A program made the position numbers and the translations under genes. This document shows positions 46,700 to 55,041 of a stretch of 64,000 nucleotides of DNA, one piece after another. The stretch comes from Planctomycetota bacterium (GTDB taxonomy: Bacteria > Planctomycetota > Phycisphaerae > UBA1845), in the NCBI GenBank assembly GCA_029558835.1, contig JAKQDH010000008.1, forward strand, positions 124,001 through 188,000, read 5' to 3'. A model generated the notes under the pieces. The model ran no database searches and was not told the DNA's origin. It worked only from the letters and a program-made list of their open reading frames with translations. How positions within the stretch are numbered: the first letter of the stretch is position 1; each line of letters opens with the position of its first letter.

Positions 46700-48073
46700 A
46701 TGAATCGCAAGGTCGTGTTTATGGCGGGCTGGTTGTGCGGGTCGGTGATGCTGGCGGGCGCTGCCCCGGCGTTCGGCGACAACCACGCCCCGGTGGTCAG
46801 CAACGTCACGTCCAGCCAGCGGACGGACGGATCGAAGATCGTCGATATCCGCTACAACCTGACCGACGCCGACGGCGACGCCTGCACGGTCACGGTGCTG
46901 GCCAGCAGCGACGGCGGGGCGACGTGGACCGTGCCGATCACGGCTTTTCAGTCGGGAAGTCAAATCGGCGCCGGCATCACGCCGGGGGTGAACAAGCTGA
47001 TCGTGTGGAACTCGGCGACTGACCTGCCAGGGGCGTTCGGCAGCCAGTACAAGGTGCGCGTCTGTGCGGACGACGGCTATAACCCGACACCGCCCGGCAT
47101 GGTGCTCATCCCCGCCGGCGAGTTCCTGATGGGCAACTCGTTCACGGGCGAGGGAGGCTCTGATGAACTCCCGCGGCACGCGGTCTACGTGGACGCCTTC
47201 TACATGGACACCTTCGAGGTGACCAACCAGCAGTACTGCGATGCCCTGAACTGGGCCAAGAACCAGGGCAACCTGATCACCGTGACCAGCGGGGTTGTTT
47301 ACAAATACAACAGCGGGACGAGCTACCCGTACTGCGCCACGGACTCCGCCGACACCGACAGTTGTATCGTGTGGAGCGGCAGCACGTTCACCGTCGAGAG
47401 CGGCCGTGCGGCCCATCCGATGGTCGAGGTGACCTGGTGGGGCTCGGTGGCCTACTGCAACTGGCGGAGCGCCATGCAGGGCAAGCCGCTGTGCTATGAC
47501 CTGTCCACGTGGACCTGCAACTTCGGCAGCGGCTATCGCCTGCCGACCGAGGCGGAGTGGGAGAAGGCGGCGCGGGGCGGTACGCCGGGGCATCGGTTCC
47601 CCTGGTCGGACCAGGACACGATCCAGCACGCCCGGTGCAACTACTACAGCTCGTCCAGTTACCCGTACGACACGAGTCCGACGCGCAATTACCATCCGTG
47701 TTGGGGTGTCTCGCCTTACCCCTGCACGAGTCCGGTGGGCTTCTTCGACGGGTCGCTGCGCTACAAGGCGGATTTCAACTGGCCGGGCAGCCCGACGAGC
47801 TACCAGACGGCAAATGGGGCGAACGGTTACGGCCTGTACGACATGGCTGGGAACGTGTGGGAGTGGTGCAACGACTGGTACAGCTCGGCGTACTACAGCA
47901 GCAGCCCCTACAACAACCCGCATGGCCCGGCGAGCGGGTCGTACCGTGTTCTGCGCGGCGGCGGTTGGTACGGCATTTACTATGCGCTCCAATGTCGATG
48001 TACTTACCGAGGAACCGACGGGCCCGGCATCCGGGGCAATCGCACCGGGTTTCGGTGTGCCTCGGGGACTTAA
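46700..48073 (+). CDS. FGE-sulfatase/C-type-lectin-fold secreted protein, probable DGR target
   Basis: The 457-residue product has a signal peptide (FMAGWLCGSVMLAGAAPAFG), an N-terminal beta domain (about 30-125, VVSNVTSSQRTDGSKIVDI) and an FGE-sulfatase (SUMF1) domain from about 130: PPGMVLIPAGEFLMGNS, FEVTNQQYC, YRLPTEAEWEKAARGG, YDMAGNVWEWCNDWY, RVLRGGGW, TGFRCAS. This C-type-lectin-like fold is the common target of diversity-generating retroelements. In the last 43 residues 19 of the 26 codons between Trp and Gly-Phe end in C/T, and 10 of 26 end in A/T, against a strongly G/C-ending rest of the gene. AGGGAG precedes the ATG at 46700. An Avd-like fragment follows at 48151. Confidence 0.88.
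   Translation: MNRKVVFMAGWLCGSVMLAGAAPAFGDNHAPVVSNVTSSQRTDGSKIVDIRYNLTDADGDACTVTVLASSDGGATWTVPITAFQSGSQIGAGITPGVNKLIVWNSATDLPGAFGSQYKVRVCADDGYNPTPPGMVLIPAGEFLMGNSFTGEGGSDELPRHAVYVDAFYMDTFEVTNQQYCDALNWAKNQGNLITVTSGVVYKYNSGTSYPYCATDSADTDSCIVWSGSTFTVESGRAAHPMVEVTWWGSVAYCNWRSAMQGKPLCYDLSTWTCNFGSGYRLPTEAEWEKAARGGTPGHRFPWSDQDTIQHARCNYYSSSSYPYDTSPTRNYHPCWGVSPYPCTSPVGFFDGSLRYKADFNWPGSPTSYQTANGANGYGLYDMAGNVWEWCNDWYSSAYYSSSPYNNPHGPASGSYRVLRGGGWYGIYYALQCRCTYRGTDGPGIRGNRTGFRCASGT
47942..48073 (+). other. Candidate DGR variable region (3' end of the FGE-sulfatase gene)
   Basis: Encodes YRVLRGGGWYGIYYALQC and then RCTYRGTDGPGIRGNRTGFR plus CASGT. The NNY codons GGT, TAC, GGC, ATT, TAC, TAT, CTC in a row of mostly variable positions are what A-targeted mutagenesis of AAY codons would leave. 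The fixed flanks (RVLRGG, TGFRC) are where such variable regions start and end. No template repeat copy was found in the window. Confidence 0.62.
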
Positions 48074-48113
48074 CCCTATGCCCTTTTGTCCTGTTTCCCT
48101 TTGTTCCTCGGGT

Positions 48114-48132
48114 CCAGGGGCGAAGCCCCTGG
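48114..48132. other. GC-rich hairpin 3' of the variable region
   Basis: CCAGGGGC-GAA-GCCCCTGG: 8-pair stem with a 3-base loop, 40 bases after the FGE-sulfatase stop. Studied DGRs have a short stem-loop or cruciform just downstream of the variable region that marks the target site; this fits in size, position and purine loop. No T-run follows, so it is not a good terminator. Confidence 0.55.
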
Positions 48133-48150
48133 TCGCGTAAGAAATGAAAA

Positions 48151-48330
48151 ATGGCCCGCGACGAACTGCTAGTCATCGACCGGACGTACGAACTACTCAA
48201 GTGGTTCCTGGGCCACTTGGCGAAGTTTCCGCGTTCGCATCGCCCCATCTGTGTAATCTGCGCAATCTGCGGACAAGGGATTCAATCCACAGATTACGCA
48301 GATTTCGCAGATTGGAGGAGGAATCCGTGA
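48151..48330 (+). pseudogene. Truncated avd-like gene (DGR accessory protein), 5' fragment
   Basis: The frame opens [20 protein letters not shown] then [11 protein letters not shown], the characteristic first helix and KFPRSHRF turn of Avd-type four-helix-bundle proteins (normally about 110-130 residues). After Arg31 the sequence switches abruptly into translated palindromic repeat ([22 protein letters not shown]) and ends at a TGA at 48328-48330. That stop overlaps the GTG start of the next gene (GTGA). The remaining three helices are not found downstream. Interpreted as an avd gene cut by insertion of the GxxExxY repeat cassette. Confidence 0.68.
48247..48316. repeat. Palindromic repeat family H, copy upstream of the GxxExxY gene
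   Basis: Left arm TCTGTGTAATCTGCGCAATC then TGCGG; right arm CCACAGATTACGCAGATTTC then GCAGA; about 25-base arms with roughly 5 mismatches around a 14-base loop. Both arms have an internal 9-base period (AATCTGCGC-type). The second copy at 48701-48768 has the same orientation. Confidence 0.85.
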
Positions 48331-48779
48331 CGAACGACCGGGATCCACGGACCTACGCGATCATCGGCGCGGCGATGGAGGTTCACCGCGAGCTTGGCTG
48401 CGGGTTCCTGGAAGCGGTGTACCAGGAGGCGATGGCGATCGAGCTGCTGGATCGGGGTGTCCCGCATGCGCGCGAAGCGGTACTGCCCGTATCCTACAAG
48501 GGGAGACGGCTGGCCTGCGAGTACCGGGCGGACTTCGTCTGCTTCGAGTCGGTCATTGTCGAGGTGAAGGCCGTGAGTGAACTTACGGGCGTCCACGAGG
48601 CCCAGGTGATCAACTACCTGAAGGCGACGGGGCTGGAGGTGGGCCTGTTGATCAACTTCGGCGGAGAGTCGCTGGAGTACCAGCGTCTCATCCGGTCTGC
48701 TTCTGCGCAATCTGCGCAATCTGCGGAAAGGCAAGGAAATCCACAGATTACGCAGATTTCGCAGATGGAAAGGAAGTAG
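48327..48779 (+). CDS. GxxExxY family protein (PD-(D/E)xK nuclease-like)
   Basis: The 150-residue product has the family signature GFLEAVY (G-x-x-E-x-x-Y) after [13 protein letters not shown] nuclease-like core follows with Asp in CEYRADFVC and ExK in VIVEVKAV, consistent with PD-(D/E)xK-type fold; activity unproven. Start GTG 48327 has a strong GGAGGAGG Shine-Dalgarno and overlaps the stop of the truncated avd frame (GTGA). The last about 27 residues ([20 protein letters not shown] and on) are encoded by the second family H repeat, so the natural C-terminus has been replaced or extended by repeat sequence. Confidence 0.9.
   Translation: MTNDRDPRTYAIIGAAMEVHRELGCGFLEAVYQEAMAIELLDRGVPHAREAVLPVSYKGRRLACEYRADFVCFESVIVEVKAVSELTGVHEAQVINYLKATGLEVGLLINFGGESLEYQRLIRSASAQSAQSAERQGNPQITQISQMERK
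48701..48768. repeat. Palindromic repeat family H, copy forming the GxxExxY 3' end
   Basis: TTCTGCGCAATCTGCGCAAT then CTGCGG, spacer, CCACAGATTACGCAGATTTC then GCAGA. Same arms and order as the copy at 48247, so the gene is bracketed by direct copies of one palindrome. Confidence 0.85.
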
Positions 48780-48805
48780 AGGCCACGCGAGTGGAGGTTA
48801 TGACC

Positions 48806-51800
48806 ATGTGCGTGAACGGGCGACGAATCGGCGTATGGGCGGCTGTCGTTCTGGCGGGATGGTGCGTGCCGCTGCGGGCGGATGCGAGCGGGCCGCGCGA
48901 GTCGGGCTGCGGGCAGTCGGGCAACTTCACGATCGACAACCGCGGGGGCGGGAACCTGGCGGTATCCCAGAAAGCAGTGGGGATCTTCCTGGCCGGTGTG
49001 CCGTTCAACAACACGTTCAAGGCGGTGGTGAACGACTGGGGCGGGGCGACGCCGGGGACCGTCACGTTCAGCCTGAACGGGCAGACCGTGGTCTTGCCCT
49101 ACACGGTCGGGCAAGGGGCCGAGACGTCAGAGTTCGACATGGGCGACCTGCCGGGTGGAGACTGCGCGGTTACCTCGATGCTGTCGGTCACGGCGAAGGA
49201 TGTGCTGGGTAACACGGTGGCGCAGATGGGCAAACAGCTTAAGTGCATCAACCGCCCGTTCTTCATGCCGCCGAACATGGTCGTCGCGCCGCTGGCGCCG
49301 TGGGAGTGGGGGCAGGCCATCGTCTATCAACTGTACCCGCAGCTCAGCTTCATGAACCTGGACGCGGTCTGGGAGGGCGAGAACGACCTGTTCAAGAACT
49401 TCGGCGGGGTAGTTTCCGGCGGCGCACTGACGATGGAGTTTGACGGGGACGCGGGCGAGTTCACGTTCGGCGTCAGCGCCGATCTGAACATCACGCAGGA
49501 TCGCCCGACGCTCGATTCGCTGTTCGAGGAGCCGACGAACAAGAAGTGGATGGGTTGGAAGGAGGGTACGGAAGGCGGGAAGTCACTGAGCGCCGGCCTT
49601 TCGGCGACAGCCAAGATCAGCGAGGCCACGGGGTGCTTCGACGGGGGACTGGAAATCTGCGGTAGTGGAGAATTCGGGTATACGTACACAATCATACCGA
49701 TCGGGCCGATTTTCCCGCCGCTGCCGGTGTTCTTCACGGGCTCGGTGGGTTTCGCGATCAGTCCGGAGTTGTGCTTCGATCCGTGGAGCCTTGACCTCGA
49801 GTGCTGGTACATCGCACACTTGGCGCCGTTCACGGGAATCGACGTGAGCCTTGAGGTGTCGGGACAGGGCGGGCTGGAACTGGGTGTCCCCGGCATTCTC
49901 AGCGTTTTTGGCGGACTGGAGGGGGCCGTGGGCGGGCTCATCCACGTCTGCGGCGACCCGATTGAGACCTGTTGGGGCCTGCCGTATCTGGCGGACCTGA
50001 CGTTCGACGTTTCGATCGTAGGCTATGCCCGTGCGGTCTTCTGGGAGTGGGAACTGGGGCGCTGGGTGATCGTGGATTGGAGCTGCCTCGATAAGCGCGG
50101 CGTGCTGCTTATACCGCTCGACGGGCCGGTAGTGATGCGCAAGGCCGGTCGGCCGTACCTCGAGAACGGCGAGCCGTATGCTCGGTTCGAGCCGGGCGTC
50201 CGCAGCGGAGCGGGGGTGAAGCGTGACGGTGCGCGGGGCGAGACGGATGAGCTGGTCACTGAAAACACGAATCTGGAAGCGACGCCGGCGACGGCCGGGA
50301 ATGGCAACCTGACGCTGGTGGCGACCAGCGAGGATGATCCGACGACGCCGGACTATGTGGAACACGAGGTCTACGCTGCCTTCCGTGACGGAGCGGTGTG
50401 GGGTGAGAAGGTGGCCGTCACCGATAACACGGACGCGGACTTCCAGCCGGCGGCGGCGTTCGATGCTACGGGCAAGCCGATCGTAGCCTGGACCACCGTT
50501 GCGGGGACGACGGGTCAAGAGACGCTCGAAGAGGCGAAGGCCAAGATGGAGATGGCGTGGAGTGTCTATGATGACGGTACGGATACCTGGAGCGTCCCGA
50601 CGCAACTGACCTCCGACACCAGCCTTGACGCCATGCCGCAGCTTGTGCGCGGCGCCGACGGCAGCACGAACCTGATCTGGCTGCACTCAGCGGACAACAG
50701 CCTGCCCATCGGGCCGGATGACCCGCCGGGCACAACGCCGGCAGTGATGGCAGCGCGGTGGAACGGGACGGTGTTTGGGACGCCGGAGGTGCTGCTGCCG
50801 GCGTGTGATGCGGTCGGCGCGATTCGGTACGCGCGCGACGCTACCGGCCGCGAGTATGTACTCTGGACATGGGATGCTGATGACGATCCGGCCACGATCG
50901 ACGATCACGAGGTCTACGAGTCGCACACGGTGGGCGGGGTGTGGACGACGCCGGCAGCGCTGACGTCGAACGCGTCCGCCGAGACGGCCGTCGGGCTGCT
51001 GGCTACGTCGGGCGGCGTCGTTGCCTACTACGTACGAGTCGGCGGCGCCGAGGAGCAGCCTCAGGACCTGCTGGTCGGACGCAAGTTCGACGGCAGCCAG
51101 TGGTCGGCTGAGGAAGTGCTCATTTCGGCGATGACGGCGATTCTGTCGCCATCGTTCAATCTCGCGCCCGACGGCAGCGTGAGCTGCGCCTGGGTCGGCC
51201 CGAGCTTCGAGGAATACGGCAAGGGCATCCTCTATGCGAGCAGCCCGGACGGCTGGAGCAACTGGAGCGACGCGCAGCAGATGGCGGTGAGCTCATTGCC
51301 GACGGCGCCGGCCTGCACACACGCGGCGGGGAACGTGCAGGTGTGCTATGTCTCGGCGCGCCCGGCGCGCGGGTCGGAGAAGATCGAATTCGGACTCAAG
51401 GGCGCCCGCTCGACGGCATTTGATGTGCGCTTGCTCGACCATACGCCGTACACGGACCTGTGGGTCGAGGCGGCGGGGATCGTGGTCAGTCCGCAGCCGC
51501 CGGCGGGAGGAGAGCCGGCGACGATCTCCGTAACGGTGCACCTGTCGGGTGACTTCGACCAGGCCGGGGTCGAAGTTGACGTGTTCGATGGCGATCCGTC
51601 GCAGGGCGGGACGTTGCTCGGCAGCGATGTGGCGGACCTCATTCCGGGCGGCAAGGCCGTGCTGGAGTTCCCGTGGACGTATCCGAGCGATTGCGCACAG
51701 CATGAAATCCACGTTACGGTCGATCCGGACGACTTGGTTGAGGAGTTGAACGAAGCCAATAACGCCGTGAATGTCGCCATCGGCGGGCTGAACTTGCTGG

Positions 51801-52594
51801 CAGTATCGCTGCATCCGGTCTTCTGGACGGCGGAAGCGATCGGCGTGCGGGTGACGGTTGAGAATGCCAGCTACGCGACGTTGTCCGACGTCGCTTTCGA
51901 GCTGCGCCGGGACTCGGAGACCGGCCCGTTAATCCTGAGCGATACGCTGCCGAGCATGCCGGCCGGAGAGCAGGTGCAGATGGTGGTGCCCTGGGATATC
52001 ACCCTGACCGACGCCGGCGTGTACGAGCTGTTCCTGATCGCAGACCCCTCGGGAGTCATCACGGAGACCGAGCAAGCCGACAACGTCATTTCAGGTGCGA
52101 TCCGAGTTCTGCCTGACCTCCAGGGCGAGCAGTGGAGTGCGGCGATTGTGGGCACGACGGCTCAGGTTACCGTCCGCAACGTGGGAGCGAAGCCCATGGC
52201 CGCGACGACGGTAAGAGTTGTCCGAGCCGACCAGACGCTCGGCGAGGCGCCGCTCTCTGCGCTGGGTGCGGGTGCGTCTGCCGATGTGACGATCACGCTT
52301 TCCGAGTCTGTCCATTCCGGCACTGTCGCTCTCACGGCCAACCCGGATTCGACCGGTGCGGACGAGGTTTCGCTGCTGAACAACACGGCCGTCGTTATCG
52401 CGGACCTCGACGACGATGGCGACCTCGATATCGAAGACTTCAAGATGCTCGCAGGGTGCTTGGCCGGGCCGGACGTGACCACGCCCCCGCCGGGCTGCGA
52501 TCCCGCCGACTTCGCCCAGGCGGACCTCGACGGCGAAGGGGACGTGGACATGGCCGATTTCGCGGCCTTCCTGGCGGCGTTTACGGGTGGGTAG
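48806..52594 (+). CDS. Very large secreted protein with CARDB modules and dockerin C-terminus
   Basis: The 1262-residue product has a signal peptide (VWAAVVLAGWCVPLRADA). A long N-terminal region of unknown family follows (about 30-450, Gly/aromatic rich, GYTYTIIPIGPIFPPLP), then a propeller-like set of repeats (about 490-880, with FQPAAAFDATGKPIVAWTTV, MPQLVRGADGSTNLIWLHSA). At least three CARDB-type Ig modules (about 895-1195) carry the typical E.NN.VNV ends (VEELNEANNAVNVAI). It ends in dockerin repeats (DLDDDGDLDIEDFKMLAGC, DLDGEGDVDMADFAAFL). Probably cell-surface or released. GGAGG at 48793-48797 best fits the ATG at 48806; 48800 is possible. Confidence 0.85.
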   Translation: MCVNGRRIGVWAAVVLAGWCVPLRADASGPRESGCGQSGNFTIDNRGGGNLAVSQKAVGIFLAGVPFNNTFKAVVNDWGGATPGTVTFSLNGQTVVLPYTVGQGAETSEFDMGDLPGGDCAVTSMLSVTAKDVLGNTVAQMGKQLKCINRPFFMPPNMVVAPLAPWEWGQAIVYQLYPQLSFMNLDAVWEGENDLFKNFGGVVSGGALTMEFDGDAGEFTFGVSADLNITQDRPTLDSLFEEPTNKKWMGWKEGTEGGKSLSAGLSATAKISEATGCFDGGLEICGSGEFGYTYTIIPIGPIFPPLPVFFTGSVGFAISPELCFDPWSLDLECWYIAHLAPFTGIDVSLEVSGQGGLELGVPGILSVFGGLEGAVGGLIHVCGDPIETCWGLPYLADLTFDVSIVGYARAVFWEWELGRWVIVDWSCLDKRGVLLIPLDGPVVMRKAGRPYLENGEPYARFEPGVRSGAGVKRDGARGETDELVTENTNLEATPATAGNGNLTLVATSEDDPTTPDYVEHEVYAAFRDGAVWGEKVAVTDNTDADFQPAAAFDATGKPIVAWTTVAGTTGQETLEEAKAKMEMAWSVYDDGTDTWSVPTQLTSDTSLDAMPQLVRGADGSTNLIWLHSADNSLPIGPDDPPGTTPAVMAARWNGTVFGTPEVLLPACDAVGAIRYARDATGREYVLWTWDADDDPATIDDHEVYESHTVGGVWTTPAALTSNASAETAVGLLATSGGVVAYYVRVGGAEEQPQDLLVGRKFDGSQWSAEEVLISAMTAILSPSFNLAPDGSVSCAWVGPSFEEYGKGILYASSPDGWSNWSDAQQMAVSSLPTAPACTHAAGNVQVCYVSARPARGSEKIEFGLKGARSTAFDVRLLDHTPYTDLWVEAAGIVVSPQPPAGGEPATISVTVHLSGDFDQAGVEVDVFDGDPSQGGTLLGSDVADLIPGGKAVLEFPWTYPSDCAQHEIHVTVDPDDLVEELNEANNAVNVAIGGLNLLAVSLHPVFWTAEAIGVRVTVENASYATLSDVAFELRRDSETGPLILSDTLPSMPAGEQVQMVVPWDITLTDAGVYELFLIADPSGVITETEQADNVISGAIRVLPDLQGEQWSAAIVGTTAQVTVRNVGAKPMAATTVRVVRADQTLGEAPLSALGAGASADVTITLSESVHSGTVALTANPDSTGADEVSLLNNTAVVIADLDDDGDLDIEDFKMLAGCLAGPDVTTPPPGCDPADFAQADLDGEGDVDMADFAAFLAAFTGG

Positions 52595-52647
52595 TGGATC
52601 GGCGGCGCCGGCGCGGGCACCCGCGCACGCGGCATCGACGTGGCAAC

Positions 52648-52680
52648 CCGGCCGCTCCCTGACGGTCGCGGTTCGGAGCG
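52648..52680 (+). repeat. Repeat family D, copy 2
   Basis: GGCCGCTCCCTGACGGTCGC followed by GGTTCGGAG, between the convergent CARDB/dockerin and rpsT genes. Confidence 0.65.
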
Positions 52681-52692
52681 CCGGTCCCGCGC

Positions 52693-52980
52693 TTACTTGC
52701 CCGGGGTTTGCTGCTTGGCTTGCAGGGCGTTGAGACGGCGGGCCATGCGGGACTTGCGCCGCGCGGCCGTGTTGCGATGCAGGGTGCCCTTGGCGGCCGT
52801 CTGGTCCACCTTCTTGGTGGCCGCCACCAGACGCTCACGCACGACTTCCACGTCGCCGGTGCGCGCCGCGTCCATGAACTTGCGGATCTCCTTCTTGAGG
52901 GCGGAAGTGCGCGACCGATTGCGCTGGCGGTTACGCTCGTTCTGTTTCACTCGCTTCTTGGCCGAGGGCAGATTCGCCAC
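52693..52980 (-). CDS. rpsT: Ribosomal protein bS20
   Basis: The 95-residue product is basic throughout with the family pattern MANLPSAKKRVKQNERNRQR and the later KGTLHRNTAARRKSRMARRL. It binds 16S rRNA in the small subunit. Translation begins at a GTG (52980), a known feature of many rpsT genes, with AGGAG about 9 bases upstream. It is a single-gene unit facing the large CARDB gene. Confidence 0.95.
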   Translation of the reverse strand: MANLPSAKKRVKQNERNRQRNRSRTSALKKEIRKFMDAARTGDVEVVRERLVAATKKVDQTAAKGTLHRNTAARRKSRMARRLNALQAKQQTPGK

Positions 52981-53077
52981 GGTCTATTCTCCTGACACCT
53001 TGCTTGTCATCTGTCTCGAATGTTCCGCGCACAGCCCCCCGCCGGACGCATATAGCGTCCGCTGCGTCAGGGGCGTC

Positions 53078-53180
53078 ATGTTCCCGCGCGACAGTAGTCG
53101 CCGGTAAGCATGCTCCGCGGACCTGGGCACGTGCCCAGCTTTCATCCGTCCCCCAGGTCCACAGGACCTGGGCCACCCGT
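53078..53180 (-). repeat. MITE-like repeat family B, copy 3 (degenerate)
   Basis: GGGGCGTCATGTTCCCGCGC, GTCGCCGGTAAGCATGCTCC and GACCTGGGCCACCC follow the order of the 59709 copy. It lies between rpsT and the TPR protein gene. Confidence 0.55.
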
Positions 53181-53229
53181 CCGCCACCTTCCCCAAGGCG
53201 TCTCCACGGACACACCTGGGTGTTGCTCG

Positions 53230-53262
53230 CCTTCGTTTGCTCCCTGACGGTCGAGGTTCGAA
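53230..53262 (+). repeat. Repeat family D, copy 3
   Basis: GCTCCCTGACGGTCGAGG followed by TTCGAATC, a diverged unit. Confidence 0.5.
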
Positions 53263-53306
53263 TCACCCCCCCGTCACTCGCTATTCGCACTTCGCTATTC
53301 CGGCGC

Positions 53307-54770
53307 CTAGCCGCCGGCCGGCAGACCCTCCATCCTAGCACGAACGTCCTTGTAGTTATAGTCCACCTGGAGCAGTCGCCCGTAGGTTTTTCGGGCCGCG
53401 TCGACGTTCCGGGCATCCTCCTGGGCCCGCCCCAGCCAGTACAGCATGGACTTGGCCAGGTCGTCGTCGTCGAACTCGTGCTCCTTCAGCCCCTCGCTCA
53501 AGGAGGCCATCGCCTCCGGTAGGAACCCCTTGCGATAGAAGCATCGTCCCAGATGCAGGGCGCAGGACGCCCGGTTTTTCGGGTCGACCCGGGCCGCCTG
53601 GAACATCGGAATCGCGTCGTCAAACCGCCCTGCCTTGAACGTGCGCACAGCGTATTCGTACTTGAGGCGGTTGTCGGTGGGGTACTGCTCGACCCGCTCC
53701 CGGTAACTGGATAACTCAAATTTCAACTGGTCAATGGTGTGTTTACGGATCGCCTCCGCGTCCCCTTCTTCTTGAAGCCGGCGGCCGAGGCGACCGAGCT
53801 GCTTGATCCGCACGTCCTGGGCCATCATCTTCCAGCGGAAGTCGCCGGTTTTCTTGTACTCCTGAACGAGCAGGCCGATGGCCTTGTTTTCCGCCTCGTC
53901 CGTCTCCTGGCGGCGGAGGAGGTCGATGACCTTCTGGAACGCCCCCGGGACGTCGGGGTTCTCGGCATACTCCTGCTCTGCGCGAGCGGTGAGTTCGACG
54001 ACGCGGTCCTGGCTCTGTACGACGCGGTCCAGGTCGTGCAGTTCCGCCTGCTCCTCCGCGTCGGCGATGCTCTCACGGTAGGACTCGCCCCCCTGGTACT
54101 TGCCCTTGTGGATGGTGAGCTTGGTGGACAGGTTCCGCAGGGCCAGGTCCATGTCCCGACTCTTGGGGAACCGCCGCCGCATGACGTGGATGGCGTTGAT
54201 GCCCAACTGGTAGGCGGTCTCGCCCGGAATCTGCTCGTTTCTGGCGGCCGCCCGGTCACCGAGTTCCTCGGCAGCTTCCAGCAAAGCCTGGAAGTGCTTG
54301 GCGCTGGTTTTCGGGTTGCCCTCCAAGGCCTTGTAGAGAACCCCGGCCGCCCACATGGCCGCATCGTCCGCCCGCAGCTTGGCCGCGGTGCGCGCGGCCG
54401 CCTCTATGTAGCCGACATTGTCGGGATCATGCCCGAACAGCCACATTGAGTTCAGGAACGCCCGTAGCGGCTCCTTATGCTTGACAGGGTGCTTCATTTG
54501 GTCCTTGAGGCCGGGCTTGGCGCCGCCGTTGTGCTTGCGGGCGACGGCGCAGCCGTGCAGCGGTTTGCACCCCTCCTCGACGGCGTCGGGCCAGTACTCG
54601 AGCCCCTCGACGTAGTACTGGATGGCGTGGTCGTATTGGCGTTTGTCCCCAAGTTCGCGGGCCCGCTCGAACCAACGCTGGGCCTTGGACCGGTTCTCGG
54701 CGGTGACGACCAGGCGGGCGTTGGGGTCGGCCTGCGGGGCGGCTTCTTCTGCGTTGGGGTTCTTAGGCAT
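53307..54770 (-). CDS. TPR-domain protein
   Basis: The 487-residue product has no signal peptide. An N-terminal TPR pair (KAQRWFERARELGDKRQYDH, then YYVEGLEYWPD) is followed by a long helical middle and further TPRs at the C-terminus (YEYAVRTFKAGRFDDAIPMF, ALHLGRCFYRKGFLPEAM, YWLGRAQEDARNVDAARKTY). This predicts a cytoplasmic scaffold. Planctomycetes carry conserved proteins of this size and opening; function not assigned. Shine-Dalgarno is weak. Confidence 0.75.
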   Translation of the reverse strand: MPKNPNAEEAAPQADPNARLVVTAENRSKAQRWFERARELGDKRQYDHAIQYYVEGLEYWPDAVEEGCKPLHGCAVARKHNGGAKPGLKDQMKHPVKHKEPLRAFLNSMWLFGHDPDNVGYIEAAARTAAKLRADDAAMWAAGVLYKALEGNPKTSAKHFQALLEAAEELGDRAAARNEQIPGETAYQLGINAIHVMRRRFPKSRDMDLALRNLSTKLTIHKGKYQGGESYRESIADAEEQAELHDLDRVVQSQDRVVELTARAEQEYAENPDVPGAFQKVIDLLRRQETDEAENKAIGLLVQEYKKTGDFRWKMMAQDVRIKQLGRLGRRLQEEGDAEAIRKHTIDQLKFELSSYRERVEQYPTDNRLKYEYAVRTFKAGRFDDAIPMFQAARVDPKNRASCALHLGRCFYRKGFLPEAMASLSEGLKEHEFDDDDLAKSMLYWLGRAQEDARNVDAARKTYGRLLQVDYNYKDVRARMEGLPAGG

Positions 54771-54924
54771 TACAGCGCACGGTTGCTTCAGGAGCCCGGT
54801 TAACGATCCGCCGAAAGAGGAGACGGGTAGGGCGGGTCTGCCCGTGGTGGGGAAACGCGCCTCCCGGGGCCGCCACCCTGGCTATCGGACCCCACGGCGG
54901 GTCGCACCTGCGACCGGTGGGGCC

Positions 54925-54952
54925 TTTACAATCGTCAGCCCAGCCATACTAT
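54925..54952 (+). promoter_or_regulatory. Promoter of the def-fmt-galK operon
   Basis: TTTACA at 54925-54930, a 16-base spacer and TACTAT at 54947-54952. Predicted start near 54959, with an 80-base leader before def. Confidence 0.6.
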
Positions 54953-55041
54953 CACGGTGGCGGCCCATGTCAAGGAAGCCCCAAGGTGGGGCCGGGGCGT
55001 GTGCCGCTGGAAGCGATGAAGAATGGGGTGCCGGGCGAGTC

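Noticed and set aside
46268..47992. A 574-codon open frame antisense to the FGE-sulfatase gene
   Set aside because: Shadow frame without motifs, and it runs through the intergenic family G palindrome.
48144..48326. In-frame upstream extension of the GxxExxY gene from an ATG at 48144
   Set aside because: It translates the avd remnant and repeat in the wrong frame. The GTG at 48327 has a GGAGGAGG Shine-Dalgarno and matches the family start.
48074..48779. A DGR reverse transcriptase or template repeat next to the avd fragment
   Set aside because: No RT motif (such as YxDD) and no near-copy of the variable region were found here or elsewhere in the window.
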